Assembly (NCBI GenBank): GCA_934256595.1
Contig: CAKQOW010000048.1
Location: 1 to 18,612, forward strand
DNA: 18,612 bases
Direction: 5' to 3'
Source of the DNA: an uncultured Clostridia bacterium
GTDB taxonomy: Bacteria; Bacillota; Clostridia; Peptostreptococcales; Anaerovoracaceae
Position 1 is the first letter of the stretch, and every line of letters starts with the position of its first letter. A model generated the notes under the pieces. It made no database searches. It was given only the letters and a program-made list of their open reading frames with translations, and was not told the DNA's origin. The position numbers and the translations under genes were made by a program. This document shows positions 8,662 through 16,812 of this stretch, piece after piece.

Positions 8662-8681
8662 GTTTTTTATGATGGCTGTCA

Positions 8682-8710
8682 TTGAAAAAATACATAATAC
8701 AGTATATAAT
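8682..8710 (+). promoter_or_regulatory. Sigma-A-type promoter of the TPR-like/VOC unit
   Basis: TTGAAA (8682-8687, 5 of 6), a 17-base spacer and TATAAT (8705-8710, perfect) make this the best-matching promoter in the window. Transcription should begin near 8717. That leaves a leader of only about 15 bases, holding the strong ribosome binding site GGCGGAGG ahead of the ATG at 8732. Confidence 0.75.
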
Positions 8711-8731
8711 TATCTGGCGGAGGTAACTTAA

Positions 8732-9625
8732 ATGGATTTAAACAGTGTAATATATGATATAAGCAGGTGGTTTACAGGCAGCGACAGCAGTACCTGCGCC
8801 ATGCTTGACGATATACAGGAGAGAATTTCAGAAAAGGATTTTGACAGGGCTCTGGAAATTTCAGGGCAGCTTGCGGAAATGGCGGATACCCTCGCCGAAG
8901 CTGTGGATTTCAGCTCCACTGAATACTATAATTTCAACGAACCTATGGAGGAGGTAGTCTACAGGGAGTTTTACAAGCCTGAGAAGCAGCTTGAATATGC
9001 GGATTTTCCTTTTGCTGACATCTACACCCTATGCGGCGATATATTGTTTGAGCTCGAAAGATACAAGGAGAGCTCTGCGTTTTACCGCAAGGCTATCAAA
9101 TGGAATCCTATCGCAATGAAATACACATGGAGATATATGGAGGCCGAAAAGAAAAGCGGCAGTATAGACAAATACGGACTGCTGGCGCTTCATGCCTTTT
9201 CAAACGTGTTCAAGACCTCTGATCTTTTACAGTGCTATATGGATCTGGCATATTACTTTACAGAAAAGCAGTGGTTTGCGGAGGCTGCCGGCTGCTATGT
9301 GCTTATTCTCAGATATAACCCGGACTACAAGCCTGCCTCGGCTTCTCTGACTGTGCTTGAGCAGCTTCTGGGAGAGGAATTCTATATGCCGACTCTGCTT
9401 GATGTGCGCAAATACGCTCATGACATGGGCTTCCCTCTGGGAGTTAACAAAACGCTTCTGAACAGCGCCTACGCCTATGCTCTCGATGATCTGCAATCCA
9501 AGGATATGGAGTCTGCTCTGTATTTTCTTGATATCGTCTACGATCTGTCACAGAATGATGAGGTAAAGACTCTTCTTGACAGCATCAAAACAAAGATAAG
9601 AGAAAACAGAACAGGTATTGAATAA
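8732..9625 (+). CDS. Hypothetical protein with TPR-like helical repeats
   Basis: I do not recognise a named family. Seen: 297 residues with no signal peptide or membrane helix, so probably cytoplasmic and mostly helical. Two stretches have tetratricopeptide-repeat character: residues about 96-125 (YTLCGDILFELERYKESSAFY then RKAIKWNP) and about 165-212 (CYMDLAYYFTEKQWFAEAAG followed by YNPDYKPA). They show the usual alternation of small and aromatic residues and the terminal NP. The N-terminal third is acidic and includes a Glu/Asp/Tyr-rich segment. TPR folds mediate protein-protein contacts, so a scaffolding role is plausible but unproven. Start and expression are well supported by GGCGGAGG and a near-consensus promoter. 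The VOC gene follows after 17 bases. Its divergent orientation from the response regulator suggests possible shared control. Confidence 0.85.
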   Translation: MDLNSVIYDISRWFTGSDSSTCAMLDDIQERISEKDFDRALEISGQLAEMADTLAEAVDFSSTEYYNFNEPMEEVVYREFYKPEKQLEYADFPFADIYTLCGDILFELERYKESSAFYRKAIKWNPIAMKYTWRYMEAEKKSGSIDKYGLLALHAFSNVFKTSDLLQCYMDLAYYFTEKQWFAEAAGCYVLILRYNPDYKPASASLTVLEQLLGEEFYMPTLLDVRKYAHDMGFPLGVNKTLLNSAYAYALDDLQSKDMESALYFLDIVYDLSQNDEVKTLLDSIKTKIRENRTGIE

Positions 9626-9642
9626 TATAATGGGAGGTAGTT

Positions 9643-9993
9643 ATGAAGCTGATGCACGTGACAATTCAGACAGATAAGTTTGAAAAAGAAATTGAGTTTT
9701 ATGAGAAGTTCGCAGGACTCAAAGTAATGCAGGATATGCGCCCTGTGGGAAAGAATCTGATTTTTCTCGCCGAGGACAGGACTGATACCTGCATTGAGAT
9801 AATCGAAAACAAATATGCAGAAAACGCAGGAAACAGCAACCTGTCAATAGGCTTTCACGCAGAGGATACAGACGCAAAGCGAAATGAGCTTGCAGCGGCA
9901 GGATTTGATCCAACGCCTGTAATATCGCCTATGCCGGATGTCAGGTTTTTCTTCGTCAAAGATCCTGCGGGAGTTACTGTGCAGTTTATCTGA
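9643..9993 (+). CDS. VOC (glyoxalase/bleomycin-resistance fold) protein
   Basis: Small cytoplasmic protein of the vicinal-oxygen-chelate superfamily, which includes lactoylglutathione lyases, dioxygenases and antibiotic-binding proteins. Seen: 116 residues, the length of one VOC module of two beta-alpha-beta-beta-beta units. H5, E52 and H72 sit where the metal ligands of glyoxalase I-type proteins fall. The fourth position appears to be Q114 (GVTVQFI) instead of Glu, so metal binding or chemistry may be altered. The end motif FVKDPAGVTVQFI matches the usual F-x-DP-x-G-N/V pattern. The ATG is preceded by GGGAGG. It is second in a unit with the TPR-like gene, 17 bases after it, and is followed by a strong terminator. 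The substrate is not predictable. Confidence 0.88.
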   Translation: MKLMHVTIQTDKFEKEIEFYEKFAGLKVMQDMRPVGKNLIFLAEDRTDTCIEIIENKYAENAGNSNLSIGFHAEDTDAKRNELAAAGFDPTPVISPMPDVRFFFVKDPAGVTVQFI

Positions 9994-10039
9994 TAAATCG
10001 GGTTATATATTTTCGCAAAAGCAATACCGAAAAAGAAAC

Positions 10040-10075
10040 GAAAAAGAGTAATTCAGGCTTGAGTTGCTCTTTTTC
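10040..10075. terminator. Bidirectional terminator between the VOC and YeiH-family genes
   Basis: A 16-pair stem (including two G-T wobbles) closes a GGCT tetraloop. The outer arms are GAAAAAGAG and CTCTTTTTC, giving T-rich sequence on the 3' side of the hairpin in both directions. It lies between two convergent stop codons (9993 and 10090) and should end transcription from both sides. Confidence 0.85.
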
Positions 10076-10089
10076 TTTATCTGCTGTAT

Positions 10090-11115
10090 TTACCACAGCC
10101 CCATAATATGCTGCATTACAAGGCTCGTAGCCGTAATGCCCGCCCAGCAGCAGGCTCCCAGAAGCAGAGGCCTGCCACCGCTTTTAACAAGCTTAATCAC
10201 ATTGCTGCCAAGGCCTACGGCCGCCATGGCCATAACTATCAGAAACTTGCTTATCTCCTTGAGCGGCGCAAAAAAGCTTTCCGAAACTCCGAAATGCACC
10301 GATATTGTGGTAACCGCGGAAGCGCAGATAAACCATAATATGAACATAGGGAATGCTCTTTTGAAGCTGAATCTGCCGGAACCCGACGCCTTGCCTGCAT
10401 TAACCAGCGCCAGCACCAGCGTTATCGGAATAATGGCAAGGGTTCTTGTCAGCTTGACTGTAACCGCCTTGTCGAGAGTCTGATTTCCCAGATGCCACAT
10501 ACTGTCCCATGTGGAAGCCGCAGCGGTAACTGACGATGTATCGTTTACGGCAGTTCCCGCAAATATACCGAAAGCCTCTCCCGATGCGGTATCAAAGCCT
10601 ATGGCGTGTCCGAGGGCCGGAAACACAAGGGCCGCAATGACGTTAAAAAGAAAAATCACCGATATGGCCTGCGCAACATCATCATCGTCCGCACCTATCA
10701 CCGGAGCTGTTGCCGCAATGGCAGAGCCGCCGCATATAGACGAGCCCACGCCAATCAGAATACTTGTGTTTGAATCTATTTTTGCCCATTTGTGCATCAC
10801 AAAAGCTATAACAAGCGATATTGATATTGTGCACAGAATTATGGGAAGCGACTGTCTGCCGGTGCTCAAAATCACATTGAGGTTAAGACCAAAGCCCAGA
10901 AATACAACCGCTGTCTGAAGTATCTTCTTTGACACGAAGCTTACGCCCGGTCTGCATTTCTCTCCCGGACTCCAAAAAAGCGCAATTACCATACCTGCGA
11001 CTATGGCTGTCACAGGGCCGCCTATAACCGGAACCAGTCTTCCGAAAGCCCATGCCGGCACAGCGATGGCAAGGCACACCAGTATTCCCGGAATATTATT
11101 TTTAAAAGATTTCAT
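10090..11115 (-). CDS. YeiH-family putative membrane transporter
   Basis: Integral membrane protein of the UPF0324/YeiH family, often annotated as putative sulfate exporter; the substrate is not firmly established. Seen: 341 residues with about ten hydrophobic segments spanning most of the length, and the family-type core GVGSSICGGSAIAATAPVIG followed by ADDDDVAQAISVIFLFN. A GTAVNDTSSVTAAAS stretch and a C-terminal GLGSNVIKL region are also family-like. The start is supported by GGAGAG upstream. It is transcribed alone, divergently from the diguanylate cyclase gene across 190 bases, and converges on the VOC gene at a shared terminator. YeiH genes are often controlled by a divergent LysR-type regulator; none is adjacent here. 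Confidence 0.9.
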   Translation of the reverse strand: MKSFKNNIPGILVCLAIAVPAWAFGRLVPVIGGPVTAIVAGMVIALFWSPGEKCRPGVSFVSKKILQTAVVFLGFGLNLNVILSTGRQSLPIILCTISISLVIAFVMHKWAKIDSNTSILIGVGSSICGGSAIAATAPVIGADDDDVAQAISVIFLFNVIAALVFPALGHAIGFDTASGEAFGIFAGTAVNDTSSVTAAASTWDSMWHLGNQTLDKAVTVKLTRTLAIIPITLVLALVNAGKASGSGRFSFKRAFPMFILWFICASAVTTISVHFGVSESFFAPLKEISKFLIVMAMAAVGLGSNVIKLVKSGGRPLLLGACCWAGITATSLVMQHIMGLW

Positions 11116-11215
11116 AATGTCTCTCCTGTGGTTTGTTTTCTACTCTAATACTAACACAGGATTCTGAAATTCCGCGTTTAAAGAATAGTCAGAAAAAGTC
11201 ATAACCTCTCTGCTG

Positions 11216-11244
11216 TTGTTTTTCAGGGCTGTATGCAGTATAAT
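11216..11244 (+). promoter_or_regulatory. Promoter of the diguanylate cyclase gene
   Basis: TTGTTT (11216-11221, 4 of 6), a 17-base spacer, then TATAAT (11239-11244, perfect). It lies about 60 bases ahead of the ATG at 11306, which has AAAGGAG upstream. No clear promoter could be picked for the divergent YeiH-family gene in the same 190-base gap. Confidence 0.6.
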
Positions 11245-11305
11245 TGTTTTTATATGACATTTGATTTCAGACATTCTGTGACACATATTTACGAAAGGAG
11301 CCATA

Positions 11306-12671
11306 ATGAGACTGTTTAGAAAAATATGGGGCGATTCCAGCTTTGAACGCTATGCTTTCTGGATTTTAATTGCAGTCGAGCTGCTGATGTCCTTTACATT
11401 TTTAGGATACATACATATACCGCCTCTTTCTGTCACTATAGCATATATCCCCGTTATAATTGCGGGGGGCGCTTTTTGGTCCTGTCGAATCGGCAATAAC
11501 AGGCTTTGTTTTCGGGCTTTCAAGTATGTACAAGGCCTCAGCCTCATATGTTATGGCTGCGGATATGGTTTTTTCACCGTTTCTCAGCGGGTTTCCCGCA
11601 GGCAGCATCTGGCTCAGCATAGGCTCGCGGACTCTTTTCGGACTTCTGATAGGTCTGGCGTTTATGCTGGCCTCAAAGAGCAGGCACAAGCGCCTGTGGA
11701 GAATAGTCGTTTCCGTTTTTGCAACCAAGCTGTATGAGTTCTGGGTTTATCTTGCAATGGGGATTTTCTTTCCCGAAGCAGGTTATGACTATACCGACAC
11801 CTTTAAAATCAATGGCGGAGAAATAGCCATAGCTGTTTTCTGCGCCGTTATAATTGAGCTTCTGTATGCGCTGTACCACAGCCATATGCTCCAGAATACG
11901 AAGCGGTGCATCGACCAGTCGGTACATAATCCGTACACATCAAAAAACACCAGTCTGTTTTTTCTTGCCTTTGAGCTTGCTATATTATGTATGGCGGTAT
12001 TTGCAACGATATATTTCTCTCAGCGGGCGACGTATATGCTTGAGCAGCACAGCATAACGGTTTCGCAGACAATAGGTCAGGATATGCTGCATCTGCAGAT
12101 ACAGTTCCTTATTGCGCTTATGTCCCTGAACCTCATATCTGTAATCCTTTTAATCTGCATCTACAAGTATATGGCATACCGCGAGTACAGGAGAGAAATG
12201 GACTTCCTTACAGGCGCTATGGGCCGCAGACTGTTTCTCCATAACTGCAACAGAGTGCTTGAGGGCAGTGAAGCCTCGGGCTGGTTCCTGTTTATAGACG
12301 TGGACCATTTCAAGGCTATCAACGATACCTACGGCCACAGCGTAGGCGATACGGTTCTGAAAGAGGTTTCAGCAGCCCTTCACGGTGTTTTTTCCGACAG
12401 CGGTACGATAGGCAGAGTCGGCGGCGACGAGTTTGCGGCCATTATCGAAAAGCCTCTGTCAGAGCACGATATGCGGCAGAAGCTTGACTATTTTCTTAAA
12501 AAGATTTCAGACATACACACTGATGCAAAAGTAAGCTGCAGCATAGGCGCCTGCCGCTTTACATGCTCCATTGATATAGCTACTCTGATGGCGCAGACAG
12601 ACGAGGTTCTCTATGAGGCGAAAGAACGCGGCAGAGCCTGCTATGTCACAAGAGAGTTTCACCACAAATGA
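11306..12671 (+). pseudogene. ECF-S-like membrane domain fused to GGDEF diguanylate cyclase, frameshifted
   Basis: Diguanylate cyclases make the second messenger cyclic di-GMP from two GTP. The gene starts at ATG 11306 (AAAGGAG upstream), but a run of six G at 11464-11469 puts residues after about 54 out of frame, giving a 143-residue product ending at 11737. The rest is open from 11460 (a TTG with no ribosome binding site) to 12671. With five G the frames join into one 454-residue protein reading IPVIIAGALFGPVESAITGF across the joint. That N-terminal part, several helices to about residue 150, resembles the S components of ECF vitamin transporters. Two further helices follow, then a GGDEF domain with DFLTG (D299) and intact GGDEF at 372-376. 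The usual RxxD inhibitory site is absent. It could be a true mutation, a phase-variable tract or a sequencing error; the cyclase half looks undecayed. Confidence 0.8.
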
Positions 12672-12686
12672 TAATCCGTAACAAAT

Positions 12687-12729
12687 AAAACGACCTTGAG
12701 CTGACAAAAGTCAAATCAAAGTCGTTTTT
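12687..12729. terminator. Bidirectional terminator between the cyclase gene and addB
   Basis: Outer arms AAAACGACCTTGA (12687-12699) and TCAAAGTCGTTTT (12716-12728) pair with one C-A mismatch. Inside is a small hairpin TGAC-AAAA-GTCA. A-rich sequence on one side and a T-run on the other allow termination in both directions. It sits between convergent stop codons at 12671 and 12745. Confidence 0.82.
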
Positions 12730-12744
12730 AATATTGCCTTAATA

Positions 12745-15700
12745 CTAAATCATCTCATATCTGCAGCCTGCAAAGGCTATGTCAAAGCTGCATATGTTTT
12801 TGTATTTGCAGTAGGTGCAGGCGCTCATATTTATGTCCTTCTGCTTAGGCGCAACCTTTATATCTCCTGAAACTATGCCCTCGCAGGTTTCCTTTACCCT
12901 GTCTGTGATATCGTTTAAAAGCTCCTTAAACTCATCTCTTTCAAACAGCCGGTCGTTTCCGGAGCCTGAAACTCCATTTTTAGAGGTTTTTAACTGGACT
13001 ATACCTGAGCTGCCGTTAAATTTGCCCGCGATGCTTTCTATTACCACAGGGTCATTTACAATTGCACCCTCCAGTCTGAACGAATTTACTATTTTACTTT
13101 CAAGACTGCTTCCCATATCCTCTCTGCTCTCTTTGCTCATATCAATCATCGGGTTTTCGATAAGGAAGTAAAAAACACCTGCCGGCTGACGATGCTGTCT
13201 GCCGTATTCAAGCCCAGCCTTTAGATAGAGCATAAGCTGCAGCTTCCAGCCTGCCTTTGCCTCTTTGACACTGAATTTTTCACTGCCGGATTTGTAATCT
13301 ATAACCTTGACGCTGCCGTCAGGCAGTATATCAATTCTGTCAATAATACCCTCGATATATACTTTCTCTCCGCCTGCATCTATTTCTATCGGCGGTATAC
13401 TGCTGCCTCTCTTAAACGGCGCCTCAAAGGCCGCTTCTTTAATACTGCCCGCTCTGACGTGGGATATTAAAACCCAGCCGATGTATTCCACTATTTCCGC
13501 AAGCCTTGCAGTACGGTATTCCTCTTCACCCGTATGAGCTAAAATTCCATCTCCGTAGCCTGCTATTTCCTCTGCCAGTATTTCTTTTACAAGGGTCTGA
13601 TATTCTTCGTATGTTATCGTCATCCACAGGGATTTTTCATCGGTAATATCAATTCCTTTGGTTGTAAGCTTTTCGGAGAGCTTCATCAGCACCTCATGAT
13701 ACACATCTCCGATTTCACGACCTGCCATTTCAAATATTCTTCTCTCCTGCGGCCGCAGTCCGTAATCCACAAAATGCGCAAAAGGACATCTGCAGTATTT
13801 TTCAAGTCGTGACGGCGAAAGAGACAAATCCCTGCCCTCTTTTTTGTAAAGCTTCAGGGCTTTTTCCTGCTCCAGCCTGTAGTCCCTGACTGTAAAAAAC
13901 AGTCCTTCTTCAAGTCTGTCAAGAGTTTCTCTGTCATTTTCTCTGTACCAGCCAAGAGCCTGCTTCCATACATTATCTACAGGCTCGCCGTCCATAGCCG
14001 CGCGAAGCGCATCAGCCATATGCGGCACAGATGCCTCTGCTCCCGCAACAAGCTCCGATGCCTCGCCTCTGCTGACAACGTCAAGCTCCTCGGTAAGCGA
14101 CGGAAATATCCTCTTTAAAGTGGCAATAACAGGTGATGGCTTCTGCTGCTGTCCGCCGCTGTCGGTGCTTGCGGTTCCTATCCACAGGTATTCTGACGGA
14201 GCTGCAAGGCTTCTGTAAATTCCCAGCGTCTCCTCCTGCGTTTTCACCCTGCCCAGTCTGCCTATATGTATATCCTTTGACTCCAGCAGCTCTAGCTCAT
14301 CGTCACTTAAAAGCCCCTCATCGGAAGCTCCTTTAGGGAATACTCCCTCATCGGCTCCGATTACAAGCAGGGCTTTGATATCTCCCAGTCTGCTTCGCTG
14401 GGCCGTACCTGCCGAAATACCGTCGCATACAGGAGGGAGCACGCCTGTTTCCAGATCCTCAAAGCCTGCTCTGAGAAGTCTTTCTATGTCCCTTGTGCTG
14501 TATTCCTCATCACCTATAAGGTCATTAAGCTGCTCCATAAGCCCTGCCGCAATGTTCCATATCTGCGCGCTTTCCTGCGCCTCCTCTATAAAGCCTGCCT
14601 CTGCCTGCCGCAAAGCCGCTGCTTCTATCTTCTGCGGCATATTGCACACATCTGTAAGAAAGCTGTACAGCGCCTTTATTTTTTCTCCCGCCGTATGAGA
14701 TTTTTTGAGGCTTTCGTCAAAGCCTGACAGCATCTGTATAATCCTGCTTCTGATGTCGTTAAGAGCCGCCAGCTTTTCCTCTGAATATTCTTTTTGCCTC
14801 TTGGTAAACTCCTTTTTCCAGCCTGAGCCGGTTATTCTGTATTTAAGACAATAGTTTTCAAGCTCCTCTATTTCATCTTCCGTAAAATCCGTAAAGCCGC
14901 TTTTGAGTACCCTGAAAATCCTTGAGGACTCATAGCCCGAAACGATTATTTCCATAACCGTCAGTATGAATATAACGGCGGCGCTGGATACTATTTTTCT
15001 TTTAACGTCTATAAATACAGGAATATCATACCTTTCAAACACCCTTGCAAGCACCGGAGCTGTTTTGTCCATACTGTTGCAGATTACTGCAATATCTCTG
15101 TATTTAAGACCCTTATCTCTGACCAGCTCCATAATATACAGCGCTGCGGTTTCCGCCTCCTGATACACACCTGCCGCGTGAACAAGGGTTATACCGCCGC
15201 AATCCTCCGCAGGCTCTGCCGGCAGACTGTAAAGCTGCTTTTCGAGGTGCTCAAGGGCCGCGCTTCTTTTTTTCTGATATCCGTCTATAGGTTTTACCGA
15301 TAAGTCTTTACCCATATCAAAAGCAAGCTTTTCAAGCTGCGCGATAACCGCGCCTGTCAGTTCAAAAATCTGCGCGTCATTGCCGCTGTCATCATAGGTC
15401 ATTACAATATTGACGTCCCCGGCATTTCTGATAAGCTCCCCGATTATATCCAGATTCTTTGGAGTGAAGCAGTCAAAGCCGTATATCCATATGTCTTTGT
15501 TCGCTATAAATCCGGCTTTTGATATCCTGCTTACTATAGTGTCTATGTAGTCCTCGCTGTCTGTATATCTGCCCTCAATGGCGCTCTCATACTCCCTGAA
15601 TATGCAGCATATGTCCTTTAGTTTTTTGCGCAGCAGACTGTCCTCGTCAAGCCCCTCTGCAATGGCTTCAAGTCCCTCACAGTTCATACCGTACTGCTTA

Positions 15701-16059
15701 ATTTCGGATATGAAGTTGTTGACCATTTCAACAAATGAGTTCTTTTCTTCAAAGCCTCTGTATATCTCAAGGTTCTCCTTCTGTCTGAGTATGATGCCGG
15801 TCAGAAGCATCTGCCTGCCGTATTTGTCTATGAGAACTCTCCCGTCTCTGCCTGCGGCATTGAGAACCTTGTCACCCAGCCTTGAAAATCCGAGGATTTC
15901 GATGTCAGGAAGTCCTTTGACATTCATATGTTTAAATGCCTTGCGCTCCGCCTCCAGAGTATACTGGTCGGGCACTATGACAAATGAACCGGGCGCTGTA
16001 TTTTCAAATATGAATTTTTCTTTGTCTGTGCTTTCTCTTGCATAATATATATTAAGCAT
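12745..16059 (-). CDS. addB: AddB-type ATP-dependent DNA repair nuclease subunit
   Basis: AddB partners with AddA in the Gram-positive counterpart of RecBCD, which resects double-strand breaks for recombination. Seen: 1104 residues, near the usual 1150. The N-terminal inactive-helicase region has VIVPDQYTLEAERKAF and ILGFSRL, as in AddB. The C-terminal PD-(D/E)XK nuclease has IDRIDILPDGSVKVIDYKSG with the catalytic D and DYK. Cysteines flanking it (CRCPFAHFVDYG, and CTYCKYKNIC near the end) match the AddB iron-sulphur cluster. Oddities: the Walker A motif expected after the first beta strand is degraded to ARESTDKE, and addA, usually adjacent, is not in the window. The ATG follows AGGTGAG, 8 bases after the HAD gene stop, so the two are likely co-transcribed. 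A related stand-alone PD-(D/E)XK protein is the alternative. Confidence 0.88.
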   Translation of the reverse strand: MLNIYYARESTDKEKFIFENTAPGSFVIVPDQYTLEAERKAFKHMNVKGLPDIEILGFSRLGDKVLNAAGRDGRVLIDKYGRQMLLTGIILRQKENLEIYRGFEEKNSFVEMVNNFISEIKQYGMNCEGLEAIAEGLDEDSLLRKKLKDICCIFREYESAIEGRYTDSEDYIDTIVSRISKAGFIANKDIWIYGFDCFTPKNLDIIGELIRNAGDVNIVMTYDDSGNDAQIFELTGAVIAQLEKLAFDMGKDLSVKPIDGYQKKRSAALEHLEKQLYSLPAEPAEDCGGITLVHAAGVYQEAETAALYIMELVRDKGLKYRDIAVICNSMDKTAPVLARVFERYDIPVFIDVKRKIVSSAAVIFILTVMEIIVSGYESSRIFRVLKSGFTDFTEDEIEELENYCLKYRITGSGWKKEFTKRQKEYSEEKLAALNDIRSRIIQMLSGFDESLKKSHTAGEKIKALYSFLTDVCNMPQKIEAAALRQAEAGFIEEAQESAQIWNIAAGLMEQLNDLIGDEEYSTRDIERLLRAGFEDLETGVLPPVCDGISAGTAQRSRLGDIKALLVIGADEGVFPKGASDEGLLSDDELELLESKDIHIGRLGRVKTQEETLGIYRSLAAPSEYLWIGTASTDSGGQQQKPSPVIATLKRIFPSLTEELDVVSRGEASELVAGAEASVPHMADALRAAMDGEPVDNVWKQALGWYRENDRETLDRLEEGLFFTVRDYRLEQEKALKLYKKEGRDLSLSPSRLEKYCRCPFAHFVDYGLRPQERRIFEMAGREIGDVYHEVLMKLSEKLTTKGIDITDEKSLWMTITYEEYQTLVKEILAEEIAGYGDGILAHTGEEEYRTARLAEIVEYIGWVLISHVRAGSIKEAAFEAPFKRGSSIPPIEIDAGGEKVYIEGIIDRIDILPDGSVKVIDYKSGSEKFSVKEAKAGWKLQLMLYLKAGLEYGRQHRQPAGVFYFLIENPMIDMSKESREDMGSSLESKIVNSFRLEGAIVNDPVVIESIAGKFNGSSGIVQLKTSKNGVSGSGNDRLFERDEFKELLNDITDRVKETCEGIVSGDIKVAPKQKDINMSACTYCKYKNICSFDIAFAGCRYEMI

Positions 16060-16067
16060 ATTCTCAC

Positions 16068-16706
16068 CTAAATAAGATTAAGTATTTCCTCTGCTGTTTC
16101 AACGGTATAATCAGGGCCTGTCTCTCCGTTTATCTCTTCCGGAGTGACTGCAAGCTGCCAGCCTACCAGCACCGATTTGACCCCTGCGTTTCTGGCGCAC
16201 ATAATGTCATACATACTGTCGCCTATCATTAAAGCGTTTTCGGGCTTTGATGCAAGTTTTTTGAGGGCTATGTTCACAGGCTCGGGATCAGGCTTGTGTC
16301 TGTCCGTATCGTCACAGGTAACAAGGGCGTCAAAGTACTCCGAAAGCCCGTAGCTTTCAAGTCCCTCTATCGTAGTTACTCCTGCTCTTGAGGTAACCAC
16401 CGCTGTTTTAATGCCTCTTGATTTAAGCTCTGCAAGCAGCTCTTTCATTCCCGGAAAAACTTTAATTCTCTCTCCGAAATTGTTTCTGTGATAGCTTCTG
16501 TATATCTCAACAGCCTCGTCGGGATCGCTGTCGGGAAACATTTTTACCATACTGTCTCTCAGTATTTCTCCAAAGGTCCTGTAAATTTTCTCAAGCTCTC
16601 CCTCTCTTCCGGTCAGCGTCACAAAGGTATGCTGCCACGAGCCGACTATAACATCTGTAGTGTCCATAAGTGTTCCGTCAAAATCAAATAAAACTGTATC
16701 TATCAT
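16068..16706 (-). CDS. HAD-superfamily phosphatase (PpaX/phosphoglycolate phosphatase-like)
   Basis: Cytoplasmic hydrolase that removes phosphate from a small molecule through a phospho-aspartate intermediate. Seen in 212 residues: motif I DFDGTLMDT with nucleophile D8 and acid D10; a helical cap domain (residues about 15-80); motif II VVTSRAG; motif III lysine in HKPDPEPV; motif IV GDSMYDIMCARNAG. The length and cap type fit the PpaX/Gph group (pyrophosphatase or phosphoglycolate phosphatase), but the substrate cannot be fixed from motifs. The ATG at 16704-16706 is preceded by AAAGGAC. It is first in a two-gene unit with addB, 8 bases apart; phosphoglycolate released at 3' DNA ends during repair offers a speculative link. 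Confidence 0.9.
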   Translation of the reverse strand: MIDTVLFDFDGTLMDTTDVIVGSWQHTFVTLTGREGELEKIYRTFGEILRDSMVKMFPDSDPDEAVEIYRSYHRNNFGERIKVFPGMKELLAELKSRGIKTAVVTSRAGVTTIEGLESYGLSEYFDALVTCDDTDRHKPDPEPVNIALKKLASKPENALMIGDSMYDIMCARNAGVKSVLVGWQLAVTPEEINGETGPDYTVETAEEILNLI

Positions 16707-16812
16707 TTTTAATGTCCTTTCAGATTTATATTTTCATTTTATCACAGGCTGCCAATGTTTTACACTCATATTTTGACGTGAAAAGAAAACATTAATTAAC
16801 AGGGGTGATTAA

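Noticed and set aside
11161..11190. ATTC...GAAT-like inverted sequence upstream of the YeiH-family gene, as in LysR-type operators
   Set aside because: The arms are only four bases, the region is AT-rich and there is no LysR-family gene nearby, so it cannot be told from chance.
16707..16812. Possible promoters for the HAD and helical-protein genes, such as TTGACG (+) and TTGGCA...TATAAA (-)
   Set aside because: Spacings of 15 or 19 bases, or poorly matched second boxes, make each candidate too weak to list.
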